This document shows positions 1 through 7,273 of a stretch of DNA of 64,000 bases, one piece after another (position 1 is the first letter of the stretch; each line of letters starts with the position of its first letter). Made by a program: the position numbers and the translations under genes. The stretch is from Paenibacillus sp. PastM-3. GTDB lineage: Bacteria > Bacillota > Bacilli > Paenibacillales > Paenibacillaceae. The notes beneath the pieces are model-generated. The model did not search any database and was not told the DNA's origin. It was given only the letters and a program-made list of their open reading frames with translations. The stretch is from assembly GCF_029893965.1 (NCBI RefSeq), contig NZ_JARXXP010000020.1:1-64000 (forward strand), read 5' to 3'.

Positions 1-48
1 CAGGAGAATCGCTGCTCTGTTTAAATTTTAGACTTTTGAGAAGAGAAT

Positions 49-92
49 GAGCCTGTCACTACCAGTAGAATATCTACTTATGGGACAGCCTC
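49..92 (-). terminator. Probable terminator hairpin after the zapA-like gene
   Basis: A long imperfect palindrome (GAGGCTGTCCC pairing with the distal GTGACAGGCTC, with an inner AGTAGA/TCTACT stem) lies just past the stop codon. On the minus strand a pyrimidine-rich tail follows. It would end the pheST-zapA transcription direction. Confidence 0.6.
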
Positions 93-111
93 TTTGCCTT
101 GCATCCGCCAT

Positions 112-2619
112 TCAACTGTCCTGCTCGATCAATTGAATCCATTCATTATATTCATTCTGCAGCTTGGCATATTCCGCCTGAAGCTCACGGTGTTCCTTGG
201 CCAGCTTGTCCAGCTCGCCCTCTCTGAGCTCGAACTGTGCCTGCATCAGCCGAAGCTGGCTCTGGGTCAGTTCAAAATGCTCCCCGATCTCATCCAGCTG
301 CTGCTGCGCTTCACGCTGTGCCTCGCTTAACGCTTTGGCCTGTGCCTCTGCCTCCCCGGCTTCCTGCTGCCAGATCTCGATTTCCTCGCGCAGAGCGGCT
401 TCCGTTCCGCTCCACTGTGCTTCCCGCTGCTGCAGCTCTTCATACTGCTGCTTCCAGGAAGCTTCATTCTCGCGTGCCTCCCGGATTGCTTCCTGCTGTC
501 CGGCAGCTGCCGCTGCAGCTTCACGGGCAGCCTCGGACAGCTCTTCAAAGCGCCGTGCCGTTTCCTCGGTTTCGGCCTCCAGCAGGCTGTATCTTTCTTC
601 CAGCTGCTCTTTGTCCTGCAGCAGGTCGTCATACTGTGCAATCAAGTCCTCGTACCGGCTGCGCAAAGCCGCAAGCTGCTTGCGTACTTCCGCTGCGTCT
701 TCACGCTGAGCGGCAGACTCAAGCTCGGCTTCCGCCCGCTGGCCGGCCTCGCGTTCAAGCTTCTGCTGCATTTCCAGAGCCTGGCTGCGCAGAGCTTCTA
801 TCCCGTGCTGCAGCGAATCTGCCCGCTCTTCCGCTTCCAGCAGGCTCATTTCAAGTTCGCCGATATCTGCCATATGCTTATCAGCTAGCTCCTGCCAGTT
901 CCGCGCCTCTGCTTCTGTACGGGCAAGCTCATCCTGCAGACGGCTCAGCTCCGCCCCGGCTCTTCCGAGTTCGCTGCGCAGCTCCGCTGCTTCACTGCCT
1001 GCCTGCTCATACTGCTGGCGCAGCTCTTCCAGCTCGCCGCTCAGCAGCGTCTGCAGCTCTGCGGACGACTGCAGTTCCCTGCGAGCCTCGCCGAGCGCGG
1101 CTTCCTTCTCCTGCAGCAGACTGCGCAGCTCCGCCGCTTCACTGCCTGCCTGCTCATATTGCTGGCGCAGCTCTTCTAGCTCGTCGCTCAGCAGCGTCTG
1201 CAGCTCTGCGGACGACTGCAGTTCCCTGCGCGCCTCGCCGAGCGCGGCTTCCTTCTCCTGCAGCAGACTGCGCAGCTCTGCTGTCTCTTGGCCTGCCTGC
1301 CCAAGTCGCTCACGCAGACCGGCTGAGTCCCTCAGCTCCTGCTCATGGCGCTGACGCAGCTCTTCAAGCTCCGCGTTGACCAGCTCAGCAAGCTCTGTTG
1401 CCGACTGCAGCTCTTCCCCGGAGCGGCTCAGCCGCTCCTCAGCCTCCAGCAGGGCATCCCTGAGTCCGGCCGCATCGTTCTGCGTCTCATCATAACGCAG
1501 ATGCAGCTCTTCCAGCTGCCCATTCAGCAGCGCAAGCTGCTCGGCTGAAGTCCGCTGCTCCCCGGCGAGCTGCTCTCCCCGGGCTACAGCCGCTTCATAC
1601 TCGGCCTGCAGACTCTGCCGGGCATCGCGTTCACTCTTAAGCCCCGCTTCGGCCGCACGCAGCCGTGACTGAAGCTGTCCCGTACCTCCGCGCAGCTCAT
1701 TAAGCTGCTTGTCCAGCTCCTGAAGCTGCTGCTTGTGGCGGTGCTCCTGTGTGCCCTGGGACTGCCGGAGCTCCTTGTTCTTGGTCTGCTCCTTCTGCAG
1801 CGCTTCCCGCTCACCGCTAAGCTCCTTCTCAAGCGCTGCCTTGGTATCTGCAAGCTCCTTGCTGAGCACGGCGCGGATCTCTACAACTTCCCCGCCGAGC
1901 GATTCCCGGGTCTGCGCCAGCTCCTGCTCCAGCTGAGACAGCGTTTCCGCTTTCTCCTGCAGCAGTGTATCACGGAGGTTATTCAGCTCCTCCGCATGCG
2001 CCGCCCTCAGTTCATCAAGCTGCTGCAGGCGGGCCTCATCAAGTGCCGCCAGCTCCTGCCTGTGGCTATCGCGGCTTTCAGCCTGTTCCTGCTCATAGAC
2101 CTTGCGCAGCTCCTGCAGCTCCGCCTCACGGGCCTGCAGCTCTTCTGCAAGCTTCTCCCGGGCAGCTGCCGCCGCCTGCTCCGCCTGCTGCAGCTGCTCG
2201 GCATGAGCCTTACGTTCCTGCTCCAGATTATCCAGGTGACGCTTGCGTTCCTCTTCAGCTTCAGCTACCAGCCGGGCGGCTTCCGCCTTGGCCGACTCCC
2301 TTAGCCGTTCATATTCTTCCTGCCGTTCGCGCTGGACTTCCAGGAGGCGTGACACCTCTACCCGCAGCTCAGTACGCTCACCGGTCAGCATATTTAGTTC
2401 ATTTTTGAAGTCCTGAACCTGGATGGCCTGCTCTGCCATATGTACGGCTGCAAGCACCGCGATCCGCGGGGTATCCAGTCTGGAATGGGATTTAGAAATG
2501 GCTTGCATATGCTCGTCCACATAACGGGCCACTTGTTTCATATATTCACTGCTGCTTCCGACTAATTTATAGGAAGTTCCATATATCTCCACGGCGACAC
2601 GGGTCCGGTCCATAGCCAC
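112..2619 (-). CDS. zapA: ZapA-like cell division protein with a very long coiled-coil extension
   Basis: Residues 1-95 resemble ZapA, the small FtsZ-associated protein that promotes Z-ring bundling (RVAVEIYGTSYKLVG, then LDTPRIAVLAAVHMAEQA). The other ~740 residues are an almost uninterrupted Glu/Ala/Gln/Leu/Arg-rich coiled coil, with no signal peptide or membrane segment. Ordinary ZapA is about 85-100 residues, so this is exceptionally long. A 49-residue unit (seven heptads) is repeated almost exactly, encoded at 974-1120 and 1121-1267, with more degenerate copies beside it. The GTG start is chosen because AAAGGAGG lies 8 nt upstream. The gene lies 205 bp downstream of pheT, the position of zapA in related genomes. 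Its own promoter is proposed at 2673-2702. The role of the extension is unknown; a cytoskeletal or spacer function is inference. Confidence 0.8.
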   Translation of the reverse strand: MAMDRTRVAVEIYGTSYKLVGSSSEYMKQVARYVDEHMQAISKSHSRLDTPRIAVLAAVHMAEQAIQVQDFKNELNMLTGERTELRVEVSRLLEVQRERQEEYERLRESAKAEAARLVAEAEEERKRHLDNLEQERKAHAEQLQQAEQAAAAAREKLAEELQAREAELQELRKVYEQEQAESRDSHRQELAALDEARLQQLDELRAAHAEELNNLRDTLLQEKAETLSQLEQELAQTRESLGGEVVEIRAVLSKELADTKAALEKELSGEREALQKEQTKNKELRQSQGTQEHRHKQQLQELDKQLNELRGGTGQLQSRLRAAEAGLKSERDARQSLQAEYEAAVARGEQLAGEQRTSAEQLALLNGQLEELHLRYDETQNDAAGLRDALLEAEERLSRSGEELQSATELAELVNAELEELRQRHEQELRDSAGLRERLGQAGQETAELRSLLQEKEAALGEARRELQSSAELQTLLSDELEELRQQYEQAGSEAAELRSLLQEKEAALGEARRELQSSAELQTLLSGELEELRQQYEQAGSEAAELRSELGRAGAELSRLQDELARTEAEARNWQELADKHMADIGELEMSLLEAEERADSLQHGIEALRSQALEMQQKLEREAGQRAEAELESAAQREDAAEVRKQLAALRSRYEDLIAQYDDLLQDKEQLEERYSLLEAETEETARRFEELSEAAREAAAAAAGQQEAIREARENEASWKQQYEELQQREAQWSGTEAALREEIEIWQQEAGEAEAQAKALSEAQREAQQQLDEIGEHFELTQSQLRLMQAQFELREGELDKLAKEHRELQAEYAKLQNEYNEWIQLIEQDS
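974..1267 (-). repeat. Two tandem 147-bp units inside the zapA-like gene
   Basis: The 147-bp unit at 974-1120 is repeated in frame at 1121-1267 with only scattered base differences; a third copy begins at 1268 and quickly diverges. Each unit encodes 49 residues (ELRSLLQEKEAALGEARREL and onward), exactly seven heptads, so unit gain or loss keeps both the reading frame and the coiled-coil register. Confidence 0.9.
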
Positions 2620-2672
2620 AGTTGTGCCCTCCTTTGTATGTGTGCGGATTCTAAGCTGATTGCCCTGCTCCT

Positions 2673-2702
2673 ATTGTATCGTGATTTCTGGACATTTGGC
2701 AA
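2673..2702 (-). promoter_or_regulatory. Candidate SigA promoter for the zapA-like gene
   Basis: On the minus strand, TTGCCA (2697-2702) and TACAAT (2673-2678) are separated by 18 bp. Each differs from consensus at one base. The site lies about 55 bp upstream of the GTG start. Confidence 0.5.
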
Positions 2703-2768
2703 AACAACCGTCTTATTGAATAAATTCTGCCGGTACCCCGCACTTTTGTACTAAAAGATGTGTATAGG

Positions 2769-2812
2769 AAAAGCCGCGCGAATCCCGGTCTAATTGGATT
2801 CGCTGCGGCTTT
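2769..2812 (-). terminator. Rho-independent terminator after pheT
   Basis: The minus-strand stem GCCGCAGCGAATCC pairs with GGATTCGCGCGGC and is followed by TTTTCC. It starts about 13 nt past the pheT stop, so it separates pheT from the zapA-like gene. Confidence 0.75.
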
Positions 2813-2824
2813 GCACAATTCCTG

Positions 2825-5269
2825 CTACTTTCTTAATTCTGCACCAAAACTTTGCTGAAGCGCGGAGACAACCTTTTCGTGCACTTCTGATACCTCTTCA
2901 TCCGTCAGTGTATGCTCTGTATGGCGGTACAGGAGGGAGATGGCCACGCTCTTTTTGCCGCTCTCCATTTTACCGCCGGTATAGACATCGAATACCTGTA
3001 CGTTCTGCAGCAGCGTTCCGCCGTTCTCACGGATAACGTCCAGCAGATGGCCGGCAGGAACAGCCTCATCGACTACAACGGCAATATCCCGTTCCATCCC
3101 CGGGAAGCGCTGCAGTTCACTGTACTGCAGATTAGTCCGGGCGTTGTCATACAGCGGCTGCAGCAGCAGCTCAGCCACATAGGTATCCTCAAGGTCAAGC
3201 TTATGCTGCAGTTCCGGATGAAGCTGGCCCATCGTGCCAATCAGCGTACGTCCTGCTCCTTCAAGCAGATAAATGGAAGCGGAACGGCCCGGATGATAAT
3301 CCTGCGGCGCATTGCCTTCATATACAATACGTCCGGTGAGCCCAAGATAAGCAAATACGCTCTCCAGTGCTCCCTTGAGATCGAAGAAATCAACAGGTTC
3401 AGCCGTTATATTCCATTGTTTGGCTGTACGGGTTCCGCTCAGCAGCAGCCCCAGTACCGGCAGCTCACGCGGCTGGCGGGTAAGCTGTTCTTCGTCAGTG
3501 AAGAACACATTGCCGATCTCGAACAGCGCCAGATCACTCTGCCGGCGGTTCGTATTATAGAGGGCAATATCCAGCAGCTGCGGCAGCAGGCTGGTGCGCA
3601 GCACACTGCGCTCCTCGCTCATCGGCATTGCCAGCTTCACAGCCTGCTCGCCTGCGGAGAACGCAGGGAACAGCTTGCTCTGCTCCGGCTGGATGAAGGA
3701 ATAGCCCATTACTTCCTGGTAGCCGCCAAGAGCCAGCATACGGCGCAGTTCACGGCGGACGGATTGCCGGGCTGTCAGGGCTCCCGGAGTCGTAACCCCT
3801 TCAATCAGGGTTGTCGGAATATTATCATAGCCGTACAAACGGGCTACCTCTTCAATCAGGTCCACATCGTAGCTGATGTCTCCGCGCCGGGAAGGCACCT
3901 GTACTTCAACCAGTCCTTGCGCGGCATCGCCGCACTTGAAGCTCAGTCGTCCGAACAGTGTCTTCACTTCCAGCAGTGAAAGCTCTGTACCCAGATAGTT
4001 GTTCAGCTTCTCAAGCGAGAGCGTCAGAATTTTCTCCGGAGCAGAATCGCTGCCTGCCTGCACAATGCCTTCATGCACTGCGCCGCCGGCATAACGGGCG
4101 ATCAGGGCTGCGGCACGGTTCAGTGCCGGAATGACCGCTTTCGGATCAACCTGCTTCTCGAAGCGCAGGGAGGCTTCCGAACGCAGGCCAAGCTGGCGGG
4201 AAGTCTTGCGTACGGTGCCGCCCTCGAACCGGGCCGACTCCAGAATGATATTAACGGTCTCTGCCGTTACTTCCGTGTCCAGACCGCCCATTACACCAGC
4301 CAGAGCCACCGATTTGGCTCTATCGGCGATAACCAGCATTTGCGGCTCCAGCTTACGCTCCTGGCCGTCAAGGGTAGTCAGTACTTCGCCTTCACGGGCA
4401 AAGCGTACTCCCAGCACGCCGCCTTCCACTTTGTCTCCGTCAAAAGCATGCAGCGGCTGGCCGTATTCAAGCATGACGTAATTTGTAATGTCTACGATGT
4501 TGTTGATCGGGCGCACTCCTGCAGCCATCAGACGGTTCTGAATCCACAGCGGCGATGGAGCAGGCTTCACTCCGGAAATATAACGCACCGCATAATGGCT
4601 GCAGAATTCCTCGTTCTCGATCTGAACAGAAATGGAGTCAGAAGCTTTGCCTCCGGCTTCAACCAGTTCAGCAGCAGGATCAGGCAGCTTCAGGTCACGG
4701 CCCAGAATGGCGCTCACTTCATACGCTGCACCAATCATGCTGAGACAGTCGGAGCGGTTCGGCGTCAGGTCAAATTCCAGAATCTCGTCGTTCAGGCCGA
4801 GCACCTTTAGAATATCCTGGCCGACTTCCGTGTTCTCCGGCAGCACCAGAATGCCTTCCTGCAGCTCTTTCGGCAGCAGCTTGTCGTTCAGGCCCAGCTC
4901 TTTGGCCGAGCAGATCATGCCCTGTGACAGGACGCCGCGCAGCTTCGCCTTCTTGATCTCCAGACCCGGCAGCTTGGCGCCAACGAGGGCAACGGGAACC
5001 TTCTGGCCGGCGGCCACGTTCTTCGCTCCGCAGACGATCTGCAGATCCTCGCCCTGTCCGGCATCAACGATACACACGTTCAGCTTGTCGGCATCCGGGT
5101 GCTTTTCTTTGGATTTCACATATCCGGTTACAATCCCGGACAGTCCTTTGTTGCGGCGCTCCACGCCGTCAATCTCAATGCCTGCAGTAGTAATTTTGTC
5201 CGCCAGCTCTTCAGCGGTTACTCCCTCTAACGATATATAATCGGTCAGCCATCCGGTTGATACTTTCAT
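2825..5269 (-). CDS. pheT: Phenylalanine--tRNA ligase beta subunit
   Basis: This is the beta chain of the alpha2-beta2 PheRS, which charges tRNA-Phe in the cytoplasm. The 814-residue length matches bacterial PheT (about 800). The N-terminal EMAP-type tRNA-binding OB fold is visible (KHPDADKLNVCIVD, residues ~55-70). B3/B4 editing and B5 domains follow (NRSDCLSMIGAAYEVSAIL; SRRGDISYDVDLIEEVARLYGY). The C-terminal anticodon-binding FDX-ACB domain contains RFPGMERDIAVVVDE. The ATG start has GAAGGAAG upstream. It follows pheS, but 344 bp away, which is unusually far for this normally tight pair. Control is presumably by the T-box in front of pheS. Confidence 0.98.
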   Translation of the reverse strand: MKVSTGWLTDYISLEGVTAEELADKITTAGIEIDGVERRNKGLSGIVTGYVKSKEKHPDADKLNVCIVDAGQGEDLQIVCGAKNVAAGQKVPVALVGAKLPGLEIKKAKLRGVLSQGMICSAKELGLNDKLLPKELQEGILVLPENTEVGQDILKVLGLNDEILEFDLTPNRSDCLSMIGAAYEVSAILGRDLKLPDPAAELVEAGGKASDSISVQIENEEFCSHYAVRYISGVKPAPSPLWIQNRLMAAGVRPINNIVDITNYVMLEYGQPLHAFDGDKVEGGVLGVRFAREGEVLTTLDGQERKLEPQMLVIADRAKSVALAGVMGGLDTEVTAETVNIILESARFEGGTVRKTSRQLGLRSEASLRFEKQVDPKAVIPALNRAAALIARYAGGAVHEGIVQAGSDSAPEKILTLSLEKLNNYLGTELSLLEVKTLFGRLSFKCGDAAQGLVEVQVPSRRGDISYDVDLIEEVARLYGYDNIPTTLIEGVTTPGALTARQSVRRELRRMLALGGYQEVMGYSFIQPEQSKLFPAFSAGEQAVKLAMPMSEERSVLRTSLLPQLLDIALYNTNRRQSDLALFEIGNVFFTDEEQLTRQPRELPVLGLLLSGTRTAKQWNITAEPVDFFDLKGALESVFAYLGLTGRIVYEGNAPQDYHPGRSASIYLLEGAGRTLIGTMGQLHPELQHKLDLEDTYVAELLLQPLYDNARTNLQYSELQRFPGMERDIAVVVDEAVPAGHLLDVIRENGGTLLQNVQVFDVYTGGKMESGKKSVAISLLYRHTEHTLTDEEVSEVHEKVVSALQQSFGAELRK

Positions 5270-5613
5270 GTCCGCTCACTTCCTTTTGTTTCAGATGTAT
5301 TTATCTACCTGCCGGGTCTGCTTGCTGTCCGGGAAATAGAAAAGTCCGCACTCCCAATTTCACTTTTAAAATATTCTTGTATATCCGTACTTCCTCCAGG
5401 GAATGTTTGGACTTCCGGCCGCTGTTGTCTGCAGATTTCCTGATTGAACCGCTGTATGCGGTAGAAATCCGCAGACAAAGGCGGACGCTACCGCTCCTAC
5501 AGTTCCAAAATTCCCTTCCGGTCGTTCCTATATAATATTATCCTTAAAAGCCAAACCATCGCTGCGCTTACCTTTCATAATCTACCGCCCCAGCCCGCAG
5601 CCCCGCCAAAAAT
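5270..5613. other. Non-coding gap between pheS and pheT holding a large palindrome
   Basis: These 344 bp contain no convincing gene; the 92-codon open frame on the plus strand has no family features. The main feature is a cruciform at 5425-5478. The outer arms are TTGTCTGCAGATTTC and GAAATCCGCAGACAA, and an inner hairpin ACCGC-TGTAT-GCGGT sits at 5448-5462. The flanking GC-rich sequence and its shape suggest a dispersed intergenic repeat rather than a terminator, because no T-run follows. Confidence 0.7.
5425..5478. repeat. Two-tier intergenic palindrome (possible dispersed repeat)
   Basis: Fifteen-base outer arms with one mismatch flank an inner 5-bp stem. The element lies inside the pheS-pheT transcript, so it would form a strong RNA structure between the two coding regions. 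Membership in a repeat family is inferred from its shape and from memory of similar Paenibacillus intergenic sequences; only one copy is in this window. Confidence 0.6.
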
Positions 5614-6657
5614 CTATATCCCCTTGAACTGCTTCACAAAGCCCATATCGTTAGTGTAGAAGTAGCGGATGTCGTCGATTCCGTATTTCAGCATCGCGAT
5701 CCGTTCCACGCCCATACCGAAAGCGAAGCCGCTGTATTTCTCAGGGTCGTAGCCGCCCATTCTAAGCACGTTCGGGTGTACCATACCTGCGCCGAGAATC
5801 TCCAGCCATCCGCTCTGCTTGCACAGACGGCAGCCGTCGCCGCCGCATTTGAAGCAGCTGACATCGACTTCAACGCTCGGCTCGGTGAACGGGAAGAAGC
5901 TAGGGCGCAGACGGATGCCTGTAGCCGGCCCGAACATTTCCTTCACGAACTGGTTCAGCGTTCCTTTGAGGTCGCTCATACGGATTTTGCTGCCGATGAC
6001 GAGACCTTCAATCTGGTGGAACTGGAAGGAGTGGGTCGCATCGTCATCATCGCGGCGGTACACTTTGCCGGGACAGATGATTTTGACCGGAGTTTCGCCC
6101 TTCATCGCCTGCATGGTGCGGACCTGTACCGGAGAGGTCTGGGTACGCATGAGCAGGTCCTCTGTTAAATAGAAGGAATCCTGCATGTCGCGCGCCGGGT
6201 GGTTCTTGGGCAGATTGAGCGCTTCGAAGTTGTAGTAGTCTGTCTCCACCTCCGGACCTTCAGCGACCTTGTATCCCATGCCGATGAAAATATCCTCGAT
6301 CTCCTGAACAACCCGGTTCAGCGGATGGATGCCGCCCTGCGGCAGAGTGCGGCCCGGCAGGGTAACGTCTACCTTTTCAGCCTGCAGACGGTTCAGCGTC
6401 TCCTGCTGCTGGAAGGCCTCCTGCTTGGCTGTAATAATCTCTTCAATGGCGCTGCGCACCAGGTTCGCCACCTGGCCGATCACTGGCCGCTCCTCGGCGC
6501 TCAGTCCTCCCATTCCGCGCAGAACCTCAGTCAGCTCACCCTTTTTGCCCAGATATTTGACACGCAAATCATTCAGCGCCTGCGGATCGGTAACCTCCTG
6601 CAGCTTAGCCAAGGCCTCGACCTTCAATGCTTCCAGCTTTTCTTTCATGGCATGCAC
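5614..6657 (-). CDS. pheS: Phenylalanine--tRNA ligase alpha subunit
   Basis: This is the catalytic subunit of PheRS, forming Phe-tRNA-Phe with PheT. Its 347 residues match the family. An N-terminal coiled coil (residues 1-90) is followed by the class II aaRS core. Motif 2 is at YRRDDDDATHSFQFHQIEGL, RPSFFPFTEPS follows, and motif 3 is GFAFGMGVERIAMLKYG. The four-cysteine insert (CFKCGGDGCRLC) common in bacterial PheS is present. The first ATG (6657) is favoured because AAAGGGG lies about 7 nt upstream; a second ATG nine bases on would be too far away. The gene is preceded by a T-box leader, so expression should rise when tRNA-Phe is uncharged. Confidence 0.98.
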   Translation of the reverse strand: MHAMKEKLEALKVEALAKLQEVTDPQALNDLRVKYLGKKGELTEVLRGMGGLSAEERPVIGQVANLVRSAIEEIITAKQEAFQQQETLNRLQAEKVDVTLPGRTLPQGGIHPLNRVVQEIEDIFIGMGYKVAEGPEVETDYYNFEALNLPKNHPARDMQDSFYLTEDLLMRTQTSPVQVRTMQAMKGETPVKIICPGKVYRRDDDDATHSFQFHQIEGLVIGSKIRMSDLKGTLNQFVKEMFGPATGIRLRPSFFPFTEPSVEVDVSCFKCGGDGCRLCKQSGWLEILGAGMVHPNVLRMGGYDPEKYSGFAFGMGVERIAMLKYGIDDIRYFYTNDMGFVKQFKGI

Positions 6658-6722
6658 TGCCCCCTTTAATCATCGTATTGTACAAGTTGAACCGGCACCC
6701 GTTCTAAACAGGACCGGATCAA

Positions 6723-6762
6723 CAAAAAAAGGCCTTTTCTCCCGGAAAGGGACGAAAAGACC
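6723..6762 (-). terminator. Regulated terminator of the pheST T-box
   Basis: The minus-strand stem GGTCTTTTC...GAAAAGGCC is followed by TTTTTTT. It overlaps the 3' edge of the T-box sequence, so antiterminator and terminator are mutually exclusive. Confidence 0.9.
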
Positions 6763-7012
6763 GTGGTACCACCCTTGTTAGACAAGCTGCACCATATCCC
6801 TCTAAGAGAGGTATTCCCTCTTACGGCATGGTAAAGACATGTCTCACTTTAACAGAAATAACGGTCTGCGGCCGGTATCCCCTACTGAATGAAATTCAGG
6901 GAACTGCTCCGGAGTGAACTTCGGCAGCTCTGCTCTCCCAGAAACGCTCTCAATCTCCGGCGTCTCCTCCCTGTTGGCCAGGCACTGCGTACTTGTCTCC
7001 ATCACTGCATTT
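6723..7012 (-). promoter_or_regulatory. T-box riboswitch leader of pheST, specifier UUC (Phe)
   Basis: Read on the minus strand, the leader starts with a Stem I opening (GCAGTGATGGAGACAAGTAC). The specifier-loop pattern GAAG-UUC-ACUCC-GGAGC matches the layout of the classic glyQS T-box, and UUC (complement of 6916-6918) is a phenylalanine codon. The conserved T-box AAGGGTGGTACCACGG is at 6761-6776, and the competing terminator ends in T7 at 6723-6762. Uncharged tRNA-Phe should stabilise the antiterminator and allow pheST transcription. Confidence 0.95.
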
Positions 7013-7055
7013 GTTCAGATTATACGTATTCATCTTCATAAAGATATGCCTCAAT

Positions 7056-7084
7056 AGTATAAGCAAAAATAAGACTTTTGACAA
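7056..7084 (-). promoter_or_regulatory. SigA promoter of pheST
   Basis: On the minus strand, TTGTCA (7079-7084) and TATACT (7056-7061) have an ideal 17-bp spacer. The site is about 40 bp upstream of T-box Stem I. Confidence 0.85.
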
Positions 7085-7273
7085 GCGGATCTAAAATTAG
7101 GCAAATTTTTATCTGATTTTAATCTTCCTTTAAGTTTCAAAAAGCTTTTTCCGGTTTTTTTTCAGCGGACATTCAGCGAATCTTGATATTTTTCCTAATT
7201 AGTAAGGCCGGGCTAACCTGTTTTTCTATGCGAAAAAAGGATACTGCCGGTTTTTAAACAGGGAGGGAAATTC

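Noticed and set aside
974..1267. Tandem repeat that could be taken for a CRISPR or minisatellite array
   Set aside because: It is an in-frame coding repeat with 147-bp units, with no spacers between copies.
237..1379. 380-codon plus-strand open frame rich in Ala, Pro and Arg
   Set aside because: Antisense to the zapA-like coiled coil; composition is what the complement of Glu/Leu/Gln-rich codons gives, and there is no RBS.
2912..3979. 355-codon plus-strand frame inside pheT
   Set aside because: Shadow of pheT; no domain and no RBS.
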